Source of the DNA: Limanda limanda
Lineage: Eukaryota; Chordata; Actinopteri; Pleuronectiformes; Pleuronectidae
Reading direction: 5' to 3'
Assembly: GCF_963576545.1 (NCBI RefSeq)
Contig: NC_083651.1
Location: forward strand, 16,725,580-16,789,579
DNA length: 64,000 bases
Positions 14,201 to 29,200 of the stretch are shown piece after piece. Made by a program: the position numbers and the translations under genes. The notes under the pieces are model-generated. The model worked only from the letters and a program-made list of their open reading frames with translations. It was not told where the DNA came from and searched no databases. Each line of letters starts with the position of its first letter. Position 1 is the stretch's first letter.

Positions 14201-17200
14201 ATCTTTGGGTGAATGTAACAACGTCCTGTTCAACCTAAACCTTTTTCCATCGAGCAACACTAATCCTATTTGATTTTTGTTTTACAGGGAATTATGATAC
14301 TGTAATACAGTGCATCCAATAATCAGCTCTGCAATTTGACTCGTACGGAATCGTCAATATCTGGAGCAACACTGCCCTCCGCAGGGTGACATGGACACAG
14401 CAGTTTGAAAGCAAAACGTGTCTGTTCCAGTCGGTGGTTACATCCCATTTGTCTTCACTGTGTCATCGTTTCCTCTCTTCCCTCACCTCTTGCAAGGAAT
14501 TAACCTGGGAGCGGCAAGGGTAGGAAGGCAGGAAGGTAAATGAGATATAGACGAGGGGTGAATAATATCAAGGTAGTAATTTCGAGCTACTGACATTAAA
14601 CTCCAAAATGTATGAAGCTTCAGGTCCAAGATCTAATCAGTTATTTAATGATAAAAAAAAAATTGTTGTATGAGTTGAGTTGTAGTATTACAGTACTACA
14701 GAACACCCCATCTCACAATGTTAAAGAATCATAAGCTCCTAGGCTGAGGTAACTATTAAGCATGTTATTCCGCTTCCCACGCTACTGAGACACACGGGAA
14801 AGAGGGGACAGTGGGAGTTGAAGCATTTCCAGTGTAATGGGATGTGTCCTTTTTGCCCGACAAATTGAACTGTACTCTACGACGAAATGAGTAAAAACAT
14901 AAGAAACTTCACATGTAAATGACTGCACTTTCATGCTACTTGTCTGGTTTATGAAAGGTGTCATCGCCAACTAATCTTTCTATAGTCCGATCTACCTGAC
15001 TGGACAACATGCTTAAATGTAGTCAACTCACGCATGTTTTTTCTGTTTCCCATGTTCTAACTCTTGATGAGGGGACATTTATATTTCTGTATTGCTAATT
15101 TCTTTCATCAGTTGACATACATTTTGGTCAACCACACACGGTATAGAAAATGTACCTTATTCACAGAAGAGGTTTTGATCTGTGCATTGACTTTTCATGG
15201 CAGAATAACAATTTCATAAGTCGTCTTGGTGCATATGATCATACAGTGTTCTACAAACAAAATCACAGATATCATGTTCAAGAGAGCAAAATCATGTTTT
15301 GTGATCGACCCTGCAAATTCTTATCAGTTCCTCTTTGAGTCAAAAGGAACATTTGTGCCAAATTTGAAAGGATTCCCTGGAGGTGTTCCCGAGATATTTT
15401 GTTCACGCGGCAAAAATCTGCTTTGTGAGGTCACAGCAAGCTTGACCTTTGACCACCAAATTCGAATCAGTTCATCCAGGAGAAATCAATGAAAAAATTC
15501 CCAAAAGGCATTCTTGAGATATAGGGTTCAAAAGAATGGGACAGGTAGACCACCCAATAACACCTTCCACCACTGGTGACGCTGGCACGGAGGCATAGAA
15601 CTGAGGTGAGTGAAATACAGCAGTCAACAGCCTTCTGAGTCTGCACAACTGAGGTCAATGGGATTGGCCTTTAAACTCCCTGTAGAGTAACAGCCACACA
15701 GTCCCAGGGATTAATTCAAATATTTGCAGTTAAGTAAACCAAGGACAGTCTATTTTGAGGCCAGACTCTGGACCGATTTCGCCCATTTCAGTGGAATTGC
15801 GGACAGCTCGTCTCTGAGGTCCATCATATCCTCATCAACTGAACAGAGGAAGTGCCTGCTGGGAAACAGGCTTTGGAACCCCTTGGGCTCTCACAGTTAG
15901 CACACGTCTGCCTTTTTCCTTCAGATCCATTTCCCCAAGAAGAACGAACAGTAATGTACTGCAACTGAGTAAATTTGGCTGTCAGTGCGGCTACATGGTT
16001 AATGTAGCTCATAAATGGCAAACCTCTAGTTTGAAATCTCTTTTCAGCCATTCAAGGATGACAGGCCATTTCACTGCAGCAGCCGCAACTTTGATAGAAT
16101 AATTAAAGAAATAGGAAATGGGACGGATGTGAACAGGAAACGTTGACAGCTAATAGGTATATATGACTTTGTCTTGCAACATAAGGTCATTCATTCACAA
16201 ATGCTCGAAAAATTAATAAACATTGTAGATTTTGATCAGTAATCAATGTGATAAATATTAGAAGGGACTGATGTTTAGCTTTGATCACCATTCTCATCAG
16301 TTGTGACACGGTTGACAAAAACATTTGACCCATTTGTCTGCTTCATTTACCCTGACTGCCCCCAACAGTTCACCTGAAACAGTCTCTGTCGTTACATGCC
16401 ATTGCTAATCACCCCTCAGTGTTTTTCTTTTTTTCTTTTCATGGTTCATTGCAGTAACATTGAACAATGGGTTTGAGTACAACTCACATAAACCTGCCCT
16501 TACAACTGACAACCATTTCATTAAAAAAATATATATAAAAAAAATCTGTGGAAACACTGAAAAACTATAACCAGTTACACAATAAGAAATAAATCAAGTC
16601 TTATTTAGGAAATACCATTATTATTTTCGAATAAACATACAGTATATGAATATTATTTTGAAAAGGGAATTGGTCGCCTGGTTTACTAAATGTCTTTCTA
16701 TTATAATTCTATTATTATCAGTCAGTACTGGAAACAATTCATTCTAATGTTGCATGTGCAGTGTTGATGATATTTGAAATGTGACGTAAAAATGTATACA
16801 GGGTCCATAAAATGATCCATAAAAACCTGATTTTTCATCCCTGTAATTAATGATCCCATATGTGGAGCAATATCAGGCTTATAGCTCTCTAACTGACATA
16901 AAATATCACACCCACCATACACAGATTTAAAGGAGACATTATATGAGATATAAAAGTTGAGGAGGTCTTAAAGTACTTACTGAGACATGAGCGTTTGGCA
17001 GCTGCACTGGCTCCTCCAGAGCACAGGTTTCCTCCCCGATGCACAAGCTCCAACTCCAGGTTGGTCCTGAGGAGACAGAGCCTGAGCATCAATGGACAGC
17101 AGGTACACATGTGAAAAGACACAAACACTACACAAAACCCTTTAAAGTAAGTAAAGTAAACTACTCCGAAATGCTTTTAAAGAGGCAAAACATTTAAATG

Positions 17201-20200
17201 AATTTATATTGCATATCCGTAAAATATACAGACATAGAAATATAAGAGAAGTCTCTCCAACTGAAGATCATATTTCTACTTTCCACAACCTGTTAACCTC
17301 CTTTCAATCTAGCTGTAATAAATTTGCCAAGCAAACAGGGTAACGGCCACCCAACAATACATTTAACTGGTTTTCCATTGGCTAATATCTTACAGTTTTA
17401 CACAACTCACAGTTTCTCATGTTATACCAACACAAACATGTAGTGATCGTCAGGCAGTGTGAGGGACTGCTTGCCAAAGAACAAGTAGGAAGCAGTTATG
17501 GAATTAAATGAACACACAAGTCTGCCCAAGTGTGAACGCAGGTAGGTATTAAAGGGTTTTTGAAAAAATTTAAATTTTAGGAATTCATCATCTGTTCTAA
17601 TACTGAATTTATGAGGCACGACTAACAGGGAAGGTTTGCCTTTTGTATTAATTTTCACTTTCATTGTATTGATTGAGGGTTTAAGGATAGAGAGCCTTAT
17701 GCTGTGCAGATTGTAAAAGACCCTTGGGAGAAATGTGTGATATTGGCCAATACAAAACACAATTGACTGGTCTCTGAAGGCTAGTATGCTAACGTGGGGG
17801 ATACACACAAACAAATTCCTACATCTTGGGTGCAGTATTTCTTTAAAACCAGCCATAAAAGCAGATTGCACTCTTTTTGGGAAAGGGAGTGTGGGCACTG
17901 GTATTAATGCTGCTGAGTGAGTATCATCATATTCAGCTTCTGGTTACGTGGCCTGCGTCTTTTCCAGTTTGATTAGGAAGATGAAAGATGCACTTCTAGT
18001 TAAGCCATTTGCCATTTAATGTGCCTGTTTTGAAGCAGCAATTCCGTATCAAATAAGTGACAGCTTTCCAAGACTGATTTTGCACAATCTGGACCATTAG
18101 CATAAAAGCTGTTCCAGCTACGGTTCACTCATAATCCTCAATGTGCATTTCCCATGCAGATCCAAAAACATTCTACCCCTGAATTTTAATTCCTCAACAG
18201 CAAAACAGTGAAAAAATAAACTAAAAGCTTTAACAAAGTACATAGATGGCGAAAACAGATAGGAATTACTAAAATGAGACTGATCTTAGCCTGTTTTTAT
18301 CCTGCCACTGGCCATTTCTTTATATGGGCTGGGAAGGTGGGGGCAAATCCTTGGGTTTTCTGGGAGAAAAAGCAATTTCACATAGATAATGCAGCCACGG
18401 TGAAGCTCCATCTGGCTTTTGCTGATAAGAGCGCCCCTGTGACAGAGGAATTTTCCACTCCTCAGGCAATTTGCGTTGTTCATTGAACTTCAGAGAGCCA
18501 ACAGGCACCCAGACGTACTCAGGGGATGTTTCTGTTCAGGGTGGAGGGCTGAGGGAGCCACAGTGTTGGGCGGGGAAAAAGGTCTGAATCGCTACGCTCC
18601 AGGAAGGGAAGGGTTTTTTGGGAGGGGAGTGGTGTGGACTTAATAGGCCCCAAGGTGAACTGGAGGCCGGTCATTTCTCTTACCTGTATCCAATCTGTTG
18701 AGAAGATACAAATACAAGAGAAAGGGACCAGGTCATTTTCTTTCCCAAGATTACACTTCCGGCCTATTCTCCAGATGATAGACGGAGGGTGACATACAAT
18801 TAAGATCTCTAGTCAAAAATTAACAGGAACATTGAAGTTGAATAATGTGCGTCTTACAAGGCTAGTTCACCCCAAGATGACTTGGGACTAATGAAGAGGA
18901 ACTGCAGACCATGTCAATTAGGGATGCACCGATCCGATATTTGTATCGGGATCGGTACCAATATTGAAGAAATTTCTAGATCAGGTATCGGTGACAATTC
19001 AGTGTAATTCTATGCTTTGCGCTGTGAGTGACGTCATACGCAAGCAACACGCCGTGCGGAGCAGACAGTGTCCGGCGCCTCTCCCCTGGTTCCCGGTGCG
19101 AGCCGAGCCGCCTCCACCGGGGCCGCGGTGCTCCCCGGAGCCGGGCTGCCGGCTCCCGCTCCGGGTCCCGCTCCCGGTCCGGCTCCCGGTCCCGGTCCCT
19201 CCGCCGGCCCGGTGCCGGACGGGTCCCGGTCCGGATCTCCCGCCCTGCTCAGTTTGAACGGGACCGGCGGAGCTGCAAAGTTGGTGAACTCGCCCGCGGG
19301 TGACTTAGAACTGGTGCGGACCAGGGGAAACCGACTGTTTAATTAGTATCGGTATCGGCCGATACTAAACCTCAGATATCGGTATCGGAGGTGAAAAAAG
19401 CGGATCGGTGCATCCCTAATGTCAATGAGCAATCAGCAGAACTACAACTCAACTAAACAATCTCTGTCCACTCAAGCATTTCAGAGCTGTATCGGTTTTA
19501 ATCCCTGTCCATATCAACACACCTGAAAAAGTATATCGCTTGCAAGCTTACACAAGAAGCATTTGGTTGTTAGTTGTAGAAAGAGCTAGATGACAAACTA
19601 GATGCACCAATGGCTTAAAGTAGGTGCAGTTGTATCATTGCTAACAGCTGCAGTTGAATTCTGCATTTTACAAAGACAACAGGGTCAGCATCGTTGTAAT
19701 TGATTATCCACATTGCGTTCCACACTGGTAGTTGAGGCTGAATCCAAGTTGTTTTCTTCTGGAAGACGGTTATGTGATAAGAGCCTGAGGAATCAGTGAA
19801 GGCTACGAATCAGCAAATGGGTTTGAGTGTCGGGGTCATCATTGCCAAACATCTCAGTTTCTGCCCCTTCAGACTACAATGCCGCCCCAGATATTTGAAA
19901 CTCTAATAGGACCTGCAGCACGTCCAAACTTCTCCTTGTTAGCAGCTCTAAAACTCTGTAGTGTGGATGCCAGTCGTATACGTAGTAAAGGTGCGGCCTT
20001 TTTAAACAAAAACGTACTGGTCATAAAATTCAGACATAGGACGTTTTATAAATTCATACTCAGTTAGATGTCCCATCAAGTGGAGACACAGACAATTGAC
20101 TCAGAAAGACTCAATACAACTTCAATGCAGCACATAGCGGCAAAGTTGCTAATGCTGCTCTAAAAAACTCTTGAACGACTTCCAGAACCAATACATAGCA

Positions 20201-23200
20201 AACAGTCAAATGAGAAATATGAAGAAAACTAATCAAAAACCTTCACAGCTCTCTGAACAACTGAGAAAAAAGGGAAAATAATCCATCAACTTACTTCAAG
20301 TTCTATGCAACAACTGCAGTATTGAATTTCATTTCTAGTTGAAGTAAAAAAAACTTACAAAGTAAAACTTGAACACTGCAGAGGGGACACTTCTGTCTTT
20401 CTTGTACAGCGCGTTCACAGTTATTCTATGAGAGTGGCTGACCTTCAGAGGCAAGTGGAAGAGCGAGTTGGCATTTATTCCTCTGGTCTCAACAGTCAGT
20501 GGTGTGTGAATGGGTTTGAGTGCTGCAGATAGAGAGGTCAGCAGCCACACAGAGGAACCTAGAGATAACCTGATACGACCTAGTCATTGCTCACTTTTGC
20601 TGAACACACACCCCCACCCACACACACACACACACTTCACTTCACTTCGATCTACGAATGGAGCTCTACATATCCCATATGTGTATGTATAATTTATATA
20701 CATATAGCAGAAACACTATTTGCCCAGCTGTGTTTTCCAACTCCTCCAATGAGATGCTGGAAAAGTCCAAGTCCAGTTGGGATATGAGATCCCTTCTGTG
20801 CACTCTGGGCTTCTGGGTTCCAGGGTCACCTCCTAGTTGGACGTGTCTAGAATACCTCCGTATGTATATCCAGGAGGTATCTAAGCAGATTCCCACCCAA
20901 CATTAACCATCTTTATTTAATGCATAGGAGAAAGTACTTTACCCTACTAAAAAAATCCAGAGTTATTGCTTAAGGTGCCGTTTCCTCTTTCCCACAACAA
21001 TCTGTACCAATTTGCATGTTGAGACACTTTGACTCCTCCCCTCGGGACAGTGCCCGATGCAAACCCTCACCACACTGCCCAAAAGCAAGAAGTCTTACTG
21101 AAGAGTTACATCAACACCATATATCAGATGTGGTGGAGTTTCCGTCCATGAAAATCACAAACAGATTCAGTGATAAGGTACAAATCCTGGTCAAAGATGT
21201 GCTGGCTGGGTGGACACACTCCATCATCCCTGAAGTATTCTTAGAGTGCTGAAGATTATGGTTCTAAAACCACAAAAAAAAAAAAATCACTGCGTCTCAT
21301 CTTATCTCCAGGTGACTCTGCTCTTACCTTGCCACCGAGTACATGAAGAGGAAATCGTTGTCAGGAGAGCCCGCGTTCTTCCCATAGTCCATGTATTTCT
21401 TCTGGGTGGTGTTCTTGATGTCTTTGATAACCAACTCCATCTCCTTACTTAAGTTGGACTCCGTCTTTAAAAAATAGGAACAAAATGAAGTCAAGATTCT
21501 TCTGGAATGAACTTTGGGAATCTAGCCTCAACTCAGAACCTACATTTATCGATCAAAAGAACTTTCCAGAAATCTGCACGGAATGATGAAATCAAACTTT
21601 TGCCCACAACTTCCTTGAAATGTCAACTTGTGAGAAGCTTTAAGATGGAGGTATTTATCATAAACTCATTGACCCAGTACGTAATCAAAAACAACTCATC
21701 TTTCCAAGGCAGCTAGTCATAATTGTGTTTATGATTGAACTTTAATGAAATTTCCTCCATTAGCAGTTTGGACTGCGGTTTATGATAAGTAATGCAATGA
21801 TTTTTTAGTACACAAACAAGTCATGATTTTATAGTACAGTTCTTATATGCCTCTTGCTTCCAGAAACTAGAACTACTACTATTAAGAAGTGAGCAATCAT
21901 ACATCAAAAAGTTTTTATGGAGTAATCTTGCATCAGGCCTGTAAGATTGCTGGTGGTTAACAGCAGCTGGGCAATTGCAAGGGTAATACTAGGTAATCAA
22001 TTTAATACCATTAAAGATGGTATAGTTGAATGGTACTTTAGATATTTCAAATAATTTACATTTACACCTGCATTGAATACAGTAAAAGCCAAATTTAAAT
22101 GAATTGTTACTTAACCCATACAATACTAAAACATGCTGTGAACAAGTATTAGACTGATCAAGTATTTAGAGTGATTTGTTGTAATCTGGATAAAACATGT
22201 AAAATCCACTGTGTGGTGCTTAAAGTGTCCTTAAAGAGTGTAAGTTTACCACTGGATCTGATAAACACTGACACTTTGAGGAAGGCAGGTGCTTGATGAA
22301 ACAGGAGCTTTTTTCCTGAGAGAATTAACCGTCCTGTTCTATTTACATCAGTGGTCAACATCCCCTGTGATTTGGCGTCAGCTGATTGTTTGTTCTAATT
22401 ACAATCACTGTCTGTTACTACCAGCCACTGATGACTGTGTTGAAAAAAAAGCTATGTAAAACATACAGGATACTTTCATGCTATTAGTGATGAACCCCAG
22501 GATTTCTTGTAAAACTTACGGGAAAGGGTCCGAGTCTCTCCTGATGATCTTCTACTTCCTTCACAAGCACACACAACTTCTTGTTTGTGGGAGCGTGCCA
22601 GGCTCCGCCCTCTGTGCCCCGCCCGGGGCGACAGGGAAGGACACTATTGGCAAACTGGCGACAGAGTGGGCACGTGAATTCACCCTTGTCAACTGAGAAA
22701 CCCTGGAGCACCTGGTCATTCTGAAAAAAAGAAAAAACACAAAAGAAAGTTGAATTTGACTAAAAATTAAAACTTGAAAGAGGCAATTGATACTAAGTTA
22801 TATTATTAGTAATACATTTCAGGATTGCAAAATTTCAGAAAATGTCATCCAGTATATTTGGATCATACTCCAAGTAAAGATGGAAAATCTAAACAAGCGG
22901 TGGATTTAGGCCTCATGTGATTTTCAGTAGTTTCTTTACTTTATGTAATGTGTCTGCTTATCGACAGTTCACCAGAGCTTAAAACTGTAGTATCTGTCTC
23001 ATCAAAACTTTAAAAAAATCTACATTACTCAATTTCTCATAATATAAGAGATAAGAAATCAACTTGAGCAAGAAACATTGACTAAAAACTTGAAAAAAGT
23101 GTGTATGAATTGTCTGTCGACTAATCACATAACAAGGTCCAAGATTTTTCTTACCCTCAAAGACTCCATGTAGGACTTGTGGCAATCTATGTGCAAAGTG

Positions 23201-26200
23201 TGTCCACAGGTCTGGACGTAGACGCCTCCGTCCCAACCTATGGACACAGACTGCAGACAAGAACTCTGGAGAATTCAAAGGAGAAGAAATGCCATCAATT
23301 AGAGAATGCATACAGGTCTGGATGTTTCGTGGCGCTGAATTAGCAAATAAACTAAAAACTATATTACAAAGTGAAAATAAAGAAGCTTGTTATTCTGGTG
23401 TATTGTACGAGGTATTTAAATGACAGCTTATTTTCTAAATGAGTAAATAAACTGTGCCGTATTTGATTATATCCAAGGGATTAGTGTAATCATTATAGAT
23501 GAGGGGTCAGCATAAGGAATTGTAAAATAGTGCTTTACAATAAATACTGCATTTTACAACATATATTCTGGTATAAAGGTATTGTTATTATCATTATTAT
23601 GAGCAATACACCCACATCTTTGAAGAACCGTTGCATTAGCGTGAGCTTGACATCATGAGCCACTCCACACGTGTCTGCAGGATAGATGTGCTCTTCATCG
23701 CTCGTCGGTAGCTTCTTAGCCTCTTGGTTTTTGCAGCGATGCCCAAGCACTGAAAGACAATGATATTTTTTTTTCAACGATGCAAATCAGAACAAAACAA
23801 GTATTTCCCAATGCAGAAGTTGAACCAAAATAAAGTCTGGCATTTTGGCGTGATTAATTAATCAAAAACGGATTATCTATATAAATGGCAATCTATTTTC
23901 CATTCATTGACTAATTGCTTAATGAATTACTCATTTCAGCTCAAGACAATAGGGTTTGCTATTACTTTGTGACAACCATAATGAGATGTTCATGGTTTTG
24001 TAACACACTGAAATAATAACAACATCACAACATGTGCAGCTTTCAATGACAATGGTTTCAGGTCACTAGAAAGGACAATGTAATTGTAAACTATAATGGA
24101 CCTGCTGTTTTTTTTTTACGAGCTGTTTTTTGACATTGAGGTCAGAGCCTTTTGAACGGTTTTACAAGGTGAGTAATTAATAATCAAAAATACCATTTAT
24201 CTGGATGACAGTGAATGATCCTCCCTGTCCCCAAAATGGGAAAGAAATTACCTCTTACAAGAGCAGTCTCCATGTACAAGTGAGCAGGGATCAACATGAA
24301 TGATAAATGAGCCAATTAAAACAAAGCTTAACCTGCCTATTTAACATGTGATTCACAATATGGTGGATCAAATGTGATAGGAATAAATGTTTCTGGCAGT
24401 CAATGGTGAGATAGAAGGTGATGTTTGTCAAGGACCTATCCTGTTGATGTGACCCGACCAGGATCCTTTTTGTCAGGTATTTTTAAATTGTAGAAAGAAA
24501 ATCAAGACAGTTAAATTGGAAGAGGAGGAAGCTGGGAAGTGTAGTACCTGAGGATGCCTGCAGGAGAACTACTAGGCCAGTGGGACGGTCTTCAGTGGAC
24601 GGTCCACTCTGGCCACAGATGACACAGTCATAAAGAACCTCGGACTCCATCACTTCAGATGCTCCAAGATCCATGGCTGCCTCGGTCTCAGGGGATTCTG
24701 TCAAAAAGAGCAGAACCTTAAAGATATGACTAAATATGGCACAATGGGGATCATGAACAATTATGAATACCATGAAACACAAACACATGGTTTCTGAAAG
24801 GTTTCCATTCGGGAAAGACAGATACAGAGGGAACAGGCCAAGCCCTCATTCGCTAAAACTTACTCTGAAAACACTGAAAATAATAAAGCGTAAGAAGCTA
24901 CTTCTGATGTTGAGCTTATGGTGTCTTCAAGAATTCAAAACGTATGCTTCTTTACAACAGTTATGGGCAAAGAATAGGGACTGACAGCCAAAATGGGATT
25001 TAGGCAATGCAATATATATACGTACGGTCTACATGGCAATACTGAGAACATAAATGAATGCACTATGTTGCTACTATTTGCGTGACTGCAACAACACTAC
25101 AGATTAATTACTGATATGAAATTAGTTTTAAATGTTAAGAACTGTGTTACATTTTTGCAGCATGTATTGTGTAGAAATGTCAAGCTGTGTCGGAAATTGA
25201 TTTATTGCTTTTTGGAATAATATGTTCTCAGGAGAGGTCACTGTGTTCCTGGGGAAATGAATGCTGTTTGCATTAGATGTCAACGCTACAACTTTAGCCC
25301 CCGGCCATCCCAGTACTCAGACACATGCGCACGCACGCACACACAAGGTAAAATGACAAGGACACACACTGAGTGTCTGTAGCACTGGTGTGCTACAGCT
25401 TTATGCTTCCAACAGCATACATTTGTGATTCCTCTTTTAAGTTTTGTATTCACGTAGCAGATACGTTTTTTAATGGTAAGTCGTTCTTTGAGAGAAGCTT
25501 TTATGCCAATGATAATGAACAACACTACTAAACACATCTAGACTACAATTACAGTCTGAATGAACAGTCATTGGTCTGAAAGGAAAAGGTCACAACATTA
25601 TTGATCCCACTAATCTCTGTTAAGAATCTCATCCAATACTCTACGGCACAAAGGATTATTTCTTTCATAGACCGAAGTTACAATGCAAACCTCACAATGA
25701 AGGCCTGTGGATTAACTCAAGTAACAGAGACATATCTCAGAACTTAGGCAAAAAAATATATATATAAATGATTGATTGATTAATGACTGTTTTAGTGTGT
25801 TTACTTCAGATTGCTTTACAATCAATTTTAATATGAATGTCTCTTTATTAATATAATAACATCAAATTACCACTCTGAGATCAAGTCCTTCATCTAATCT
25901 TTATCTTTTCCAGTAGCAACACCAATGTCCAGGTGGGAAAACTGAATATGTTAAGATAAAAACAGAAGTTCCTTCTGCAGAAAACCGAACGTCATGGTCT
26001 TTAAGTGACTTTGGTATATTCTGTAAAATTTAAAGACATCTTCAAGAACAAAGAGCAATTCCAGCTGCATAGAACCTCTTTAAAACCTATCACGAAGGGC
26101 AGGTTGGAGGAGAGATGCCTTAAATGTATTTCCCTCCTGAAACAAAAACAAATGCTAAATCCTGCAGGCAAATTCAAAAGATATTTGCAAGCATTCTACA

Positions 26201-29200
26201 GTACATTCATATAATTGGATTTATATCATCATCTTTCAATTCCATTTAAATTTTACTTCAGTACAAGGGATCCTTACGCCGAAATTAGCTTGAGGCAAAG
26301 CAAACTAAAGTTACTGCACAGGAGGAAGTGTGCAGTAAGAGGTCAGAACACAGTCCTGCCACAGTGGTCCATCCGATCACAGCAGCTATTATTCACTCAC
26401 TAACAATGCTGTGTCAGAGTGGGTCCTGGGAGTCCAGCCCACTATTAGTGCTTTGATCCTGTGTGCCCTCAGCCAGCAGCCACCCACACTCCCACAGGAG
26501 CACTCTCCTCTCACTTTCTCCTAACAGGCCCACAGCCACGTACTCAGACCACTGTCACCTTGTTCCAATGTAAAAAGGAAAAGCAATGATAGGTGCATTT
26601 CAGCCAGCGGTCACTTTCTTTAAAAGGTCTACAGAAGCAGGATGTCCTTCAAAAAAAAAAAGTAATGTGTGTGCTTTATTAAAAGGCTGTACACGTATGT
26701 CAGAACAAAACAAGTTTGATAAGCACGATTTATCAGAGTGGTTGTAGTATCCGTACAGAGGACACATCAGTGTCTAATCAATTTTTTTGAGAATATGAAT
26801 TTCCACAACAGAGCTCTGTGTAAATAACGTCTTTTCATATGTTTTGTTTTTATATTAATGTTATTGTTGTTTATATAAAAAAGAGATATATTGTTAATAG
26901 AAGACATTTCAGAAAATGTTGCTGTCAGTAGAGCGTTTAGCACATCCAAGGCCCAAAAGTCCGCTTAAATTCACTCAGGCTAAATCAAATTTCGCACAAT
27001 GATGGAAATTAGTTACCTTTATGTTCCTGATTTTTTTTGGGCTCAAAATCCATGAAAGTTTTGAGGGAATCAGTTCAGTTTCTTTTGTGTAATCTTTCTT
27101 ACAAACAAACATACAAACTAACCAACTACCAAATTAACAAGGGTGAAATCATAACGTCCTTGGTGAAAGCAAATTTAACAAAAAAAAAGATTCCTGAAAA
27201 TATAAAAATAAAAAAATTGCATTCACACCATCCAAATACTCCTCATACTTTCAAGAGCCCTATATTAGAAAGAAAAGGGAACTGTATTTGCACTTGTTAA
27301 GCAGCTCCACCACACATCTAACCTTATGCATGTGTTTACGGAGGGGAGTCAGTACCTCATTCACCGTACATAATACTGTCACCATTCATCACTTGCCTCA
27401 GTTGGTTATTGTAGACTGAACTTTGCACTTTGATTAACAACTACAGCAAACAAGCCGCAGTGCTGCTGCTTTTTGCATATACAGAGCGTCCTGAAGTGAT
27501 TGGTGGCGAAATCTCTGCAAACAGAATTAAATCAGCCTTTTCTTACCAACATCCATGGCTGTTTCCATGAAACTCTTCTGCCTGGAAGCAAATTCAGCGA
27601 GCAGTTTCTGCTGTCTCTCTCTGGCCCTCTGGCGTCTGAAAGAAAGAACAAGCAAAATATTAATTGATGAATCTGCAGAATTATGACTTTTTGAGAGACT
27701 CAGTGTGCTGTACAGTAAAACAGTGAAAACATTAAATAGAAAATACATATAGATGCTCCACACCAACCAAATAACCTAAGAGACACCAATACAGGACATA
27801 TATGAAACTACTGCATTCACACTCTCACACACACTTTCAAGCTTGAAAGCGAAGAAATGTTTTAAAAGAAGATACAGTTGCATTAGAAAGGTTGTTCCGC
27901 AGAATAAGACCATAGTGACTAAATGCACATTCACCCAATTTAGATTGGATTGTAGGTACATTAACGAGACACATCAAAAGGTTGATTGTTAAACTAAGCC
28001 CCTTTCCACTGGTCAAAAACACCAACTAACATCCAAATTTTGTCTGCAATGGGAATGGATACAAAAAGCATCCACTCCAGAATGACTCGGCAGTAGACAT
28101 GGGTTTTACTCGGGTCTGATCGGCAGGGATGAAATGTGACACTCGGGTGAACGCACTAATTTGGTATGACAGCGAAGTGAAAGAGAGTGGCTCGGTGTTT
28201 GGCTCGTTCATGACGTCGAACTCGATTTTATTTTTTATTATTAGTGGATTTACCCGCATTTCGAAAACCTGCATAGACCTGTTCAATTTTGGTGTAAAAG
28301 AGGTCTAAAATGGAGGGTTGAGCTCCACTCCGAAGACGTACGGGGTGAGAGCTGACTGTAAATTAAGTTCCTAATAAGAGCACATAAACAAATACTGACA
28401 GGAGCGTTGCAGCTCAATAATTTTCCACTGATGGCTTCAGGGGTGTCGACAACCAGCCTGAGGAATGGGCAGCAGCTCCTCACTCCTCGCTGCCCACAGC
28501 GCACTGCTGCCTGACTGTTGCCATGGAAACTGGCACTAGTTCCACTGAGTGGGACTCGATTCTACCTTTACCTTTGTCTGTGGGGTGAAACCAACCCCAA
28601 AAGCAGGCCATTATCACAAGGTTATAGCCCATTCAATCATCGTTAGAGGGGGGGAAAGGGAGACGCGGACTGGTGAAAAGCCAAAACCCACCGAGTTTTA
28701 TTTGATTTTTGCTAAGTTTACGGGCTTAATGATGAACCATGTGAGTGCATGAGGATATTGTCTTTCCATAAAGAAGGTGAGTAGAGAATTGATATCTTCA
28801 GAAATTGATTACAACCTTAGGAATTAGACAAAGAGGCTTTGTCTATGGCACACATACTAATGGTGACATACAGAATATTGGCATCCCGACACTCTGCCCA
28901 TCCAGTGCCTAGGGCAGCTGTTGAAAAGATAAAATGTGACAGGCTGCCGAGAACCATGATTAATTATCACTGTTTTGATTTGCATTCTCTTTGACATAAA
29001 CCTCTTCCTGGCAGTGGATATATAGAGGGAATAGTGACAGGATACACATTCATTGTCCTTGAACACATGACTTGAAGCAAATATACTGTAAAGCACTTCT
29101 TGAAAACAATTTGATAGATTATGTCTTCTACAGAGGAATGTTAAATGCAAAATGGAGCTGTACAAAAGCACTTGCAGATTACAATACCTCTCATCTTTAT

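Noticed and set aside
17422..17898. 158-codon minus-strand open frame in ubr3 intron 29
   Set aside because: It overlaps a retroposon tail fragment, has no recognisable domain, and lies inside an intron on the same strand as ubr3. AT-rich chance frame.
19028..19346. Three overlapping ~91-97 codon plus frames rich in Pro/Arg/Ser/Gly
   Set aside because: They sit in the GC-rich core of the hAT MITE, where stop codons are rare. No transposase or other domain similarity.
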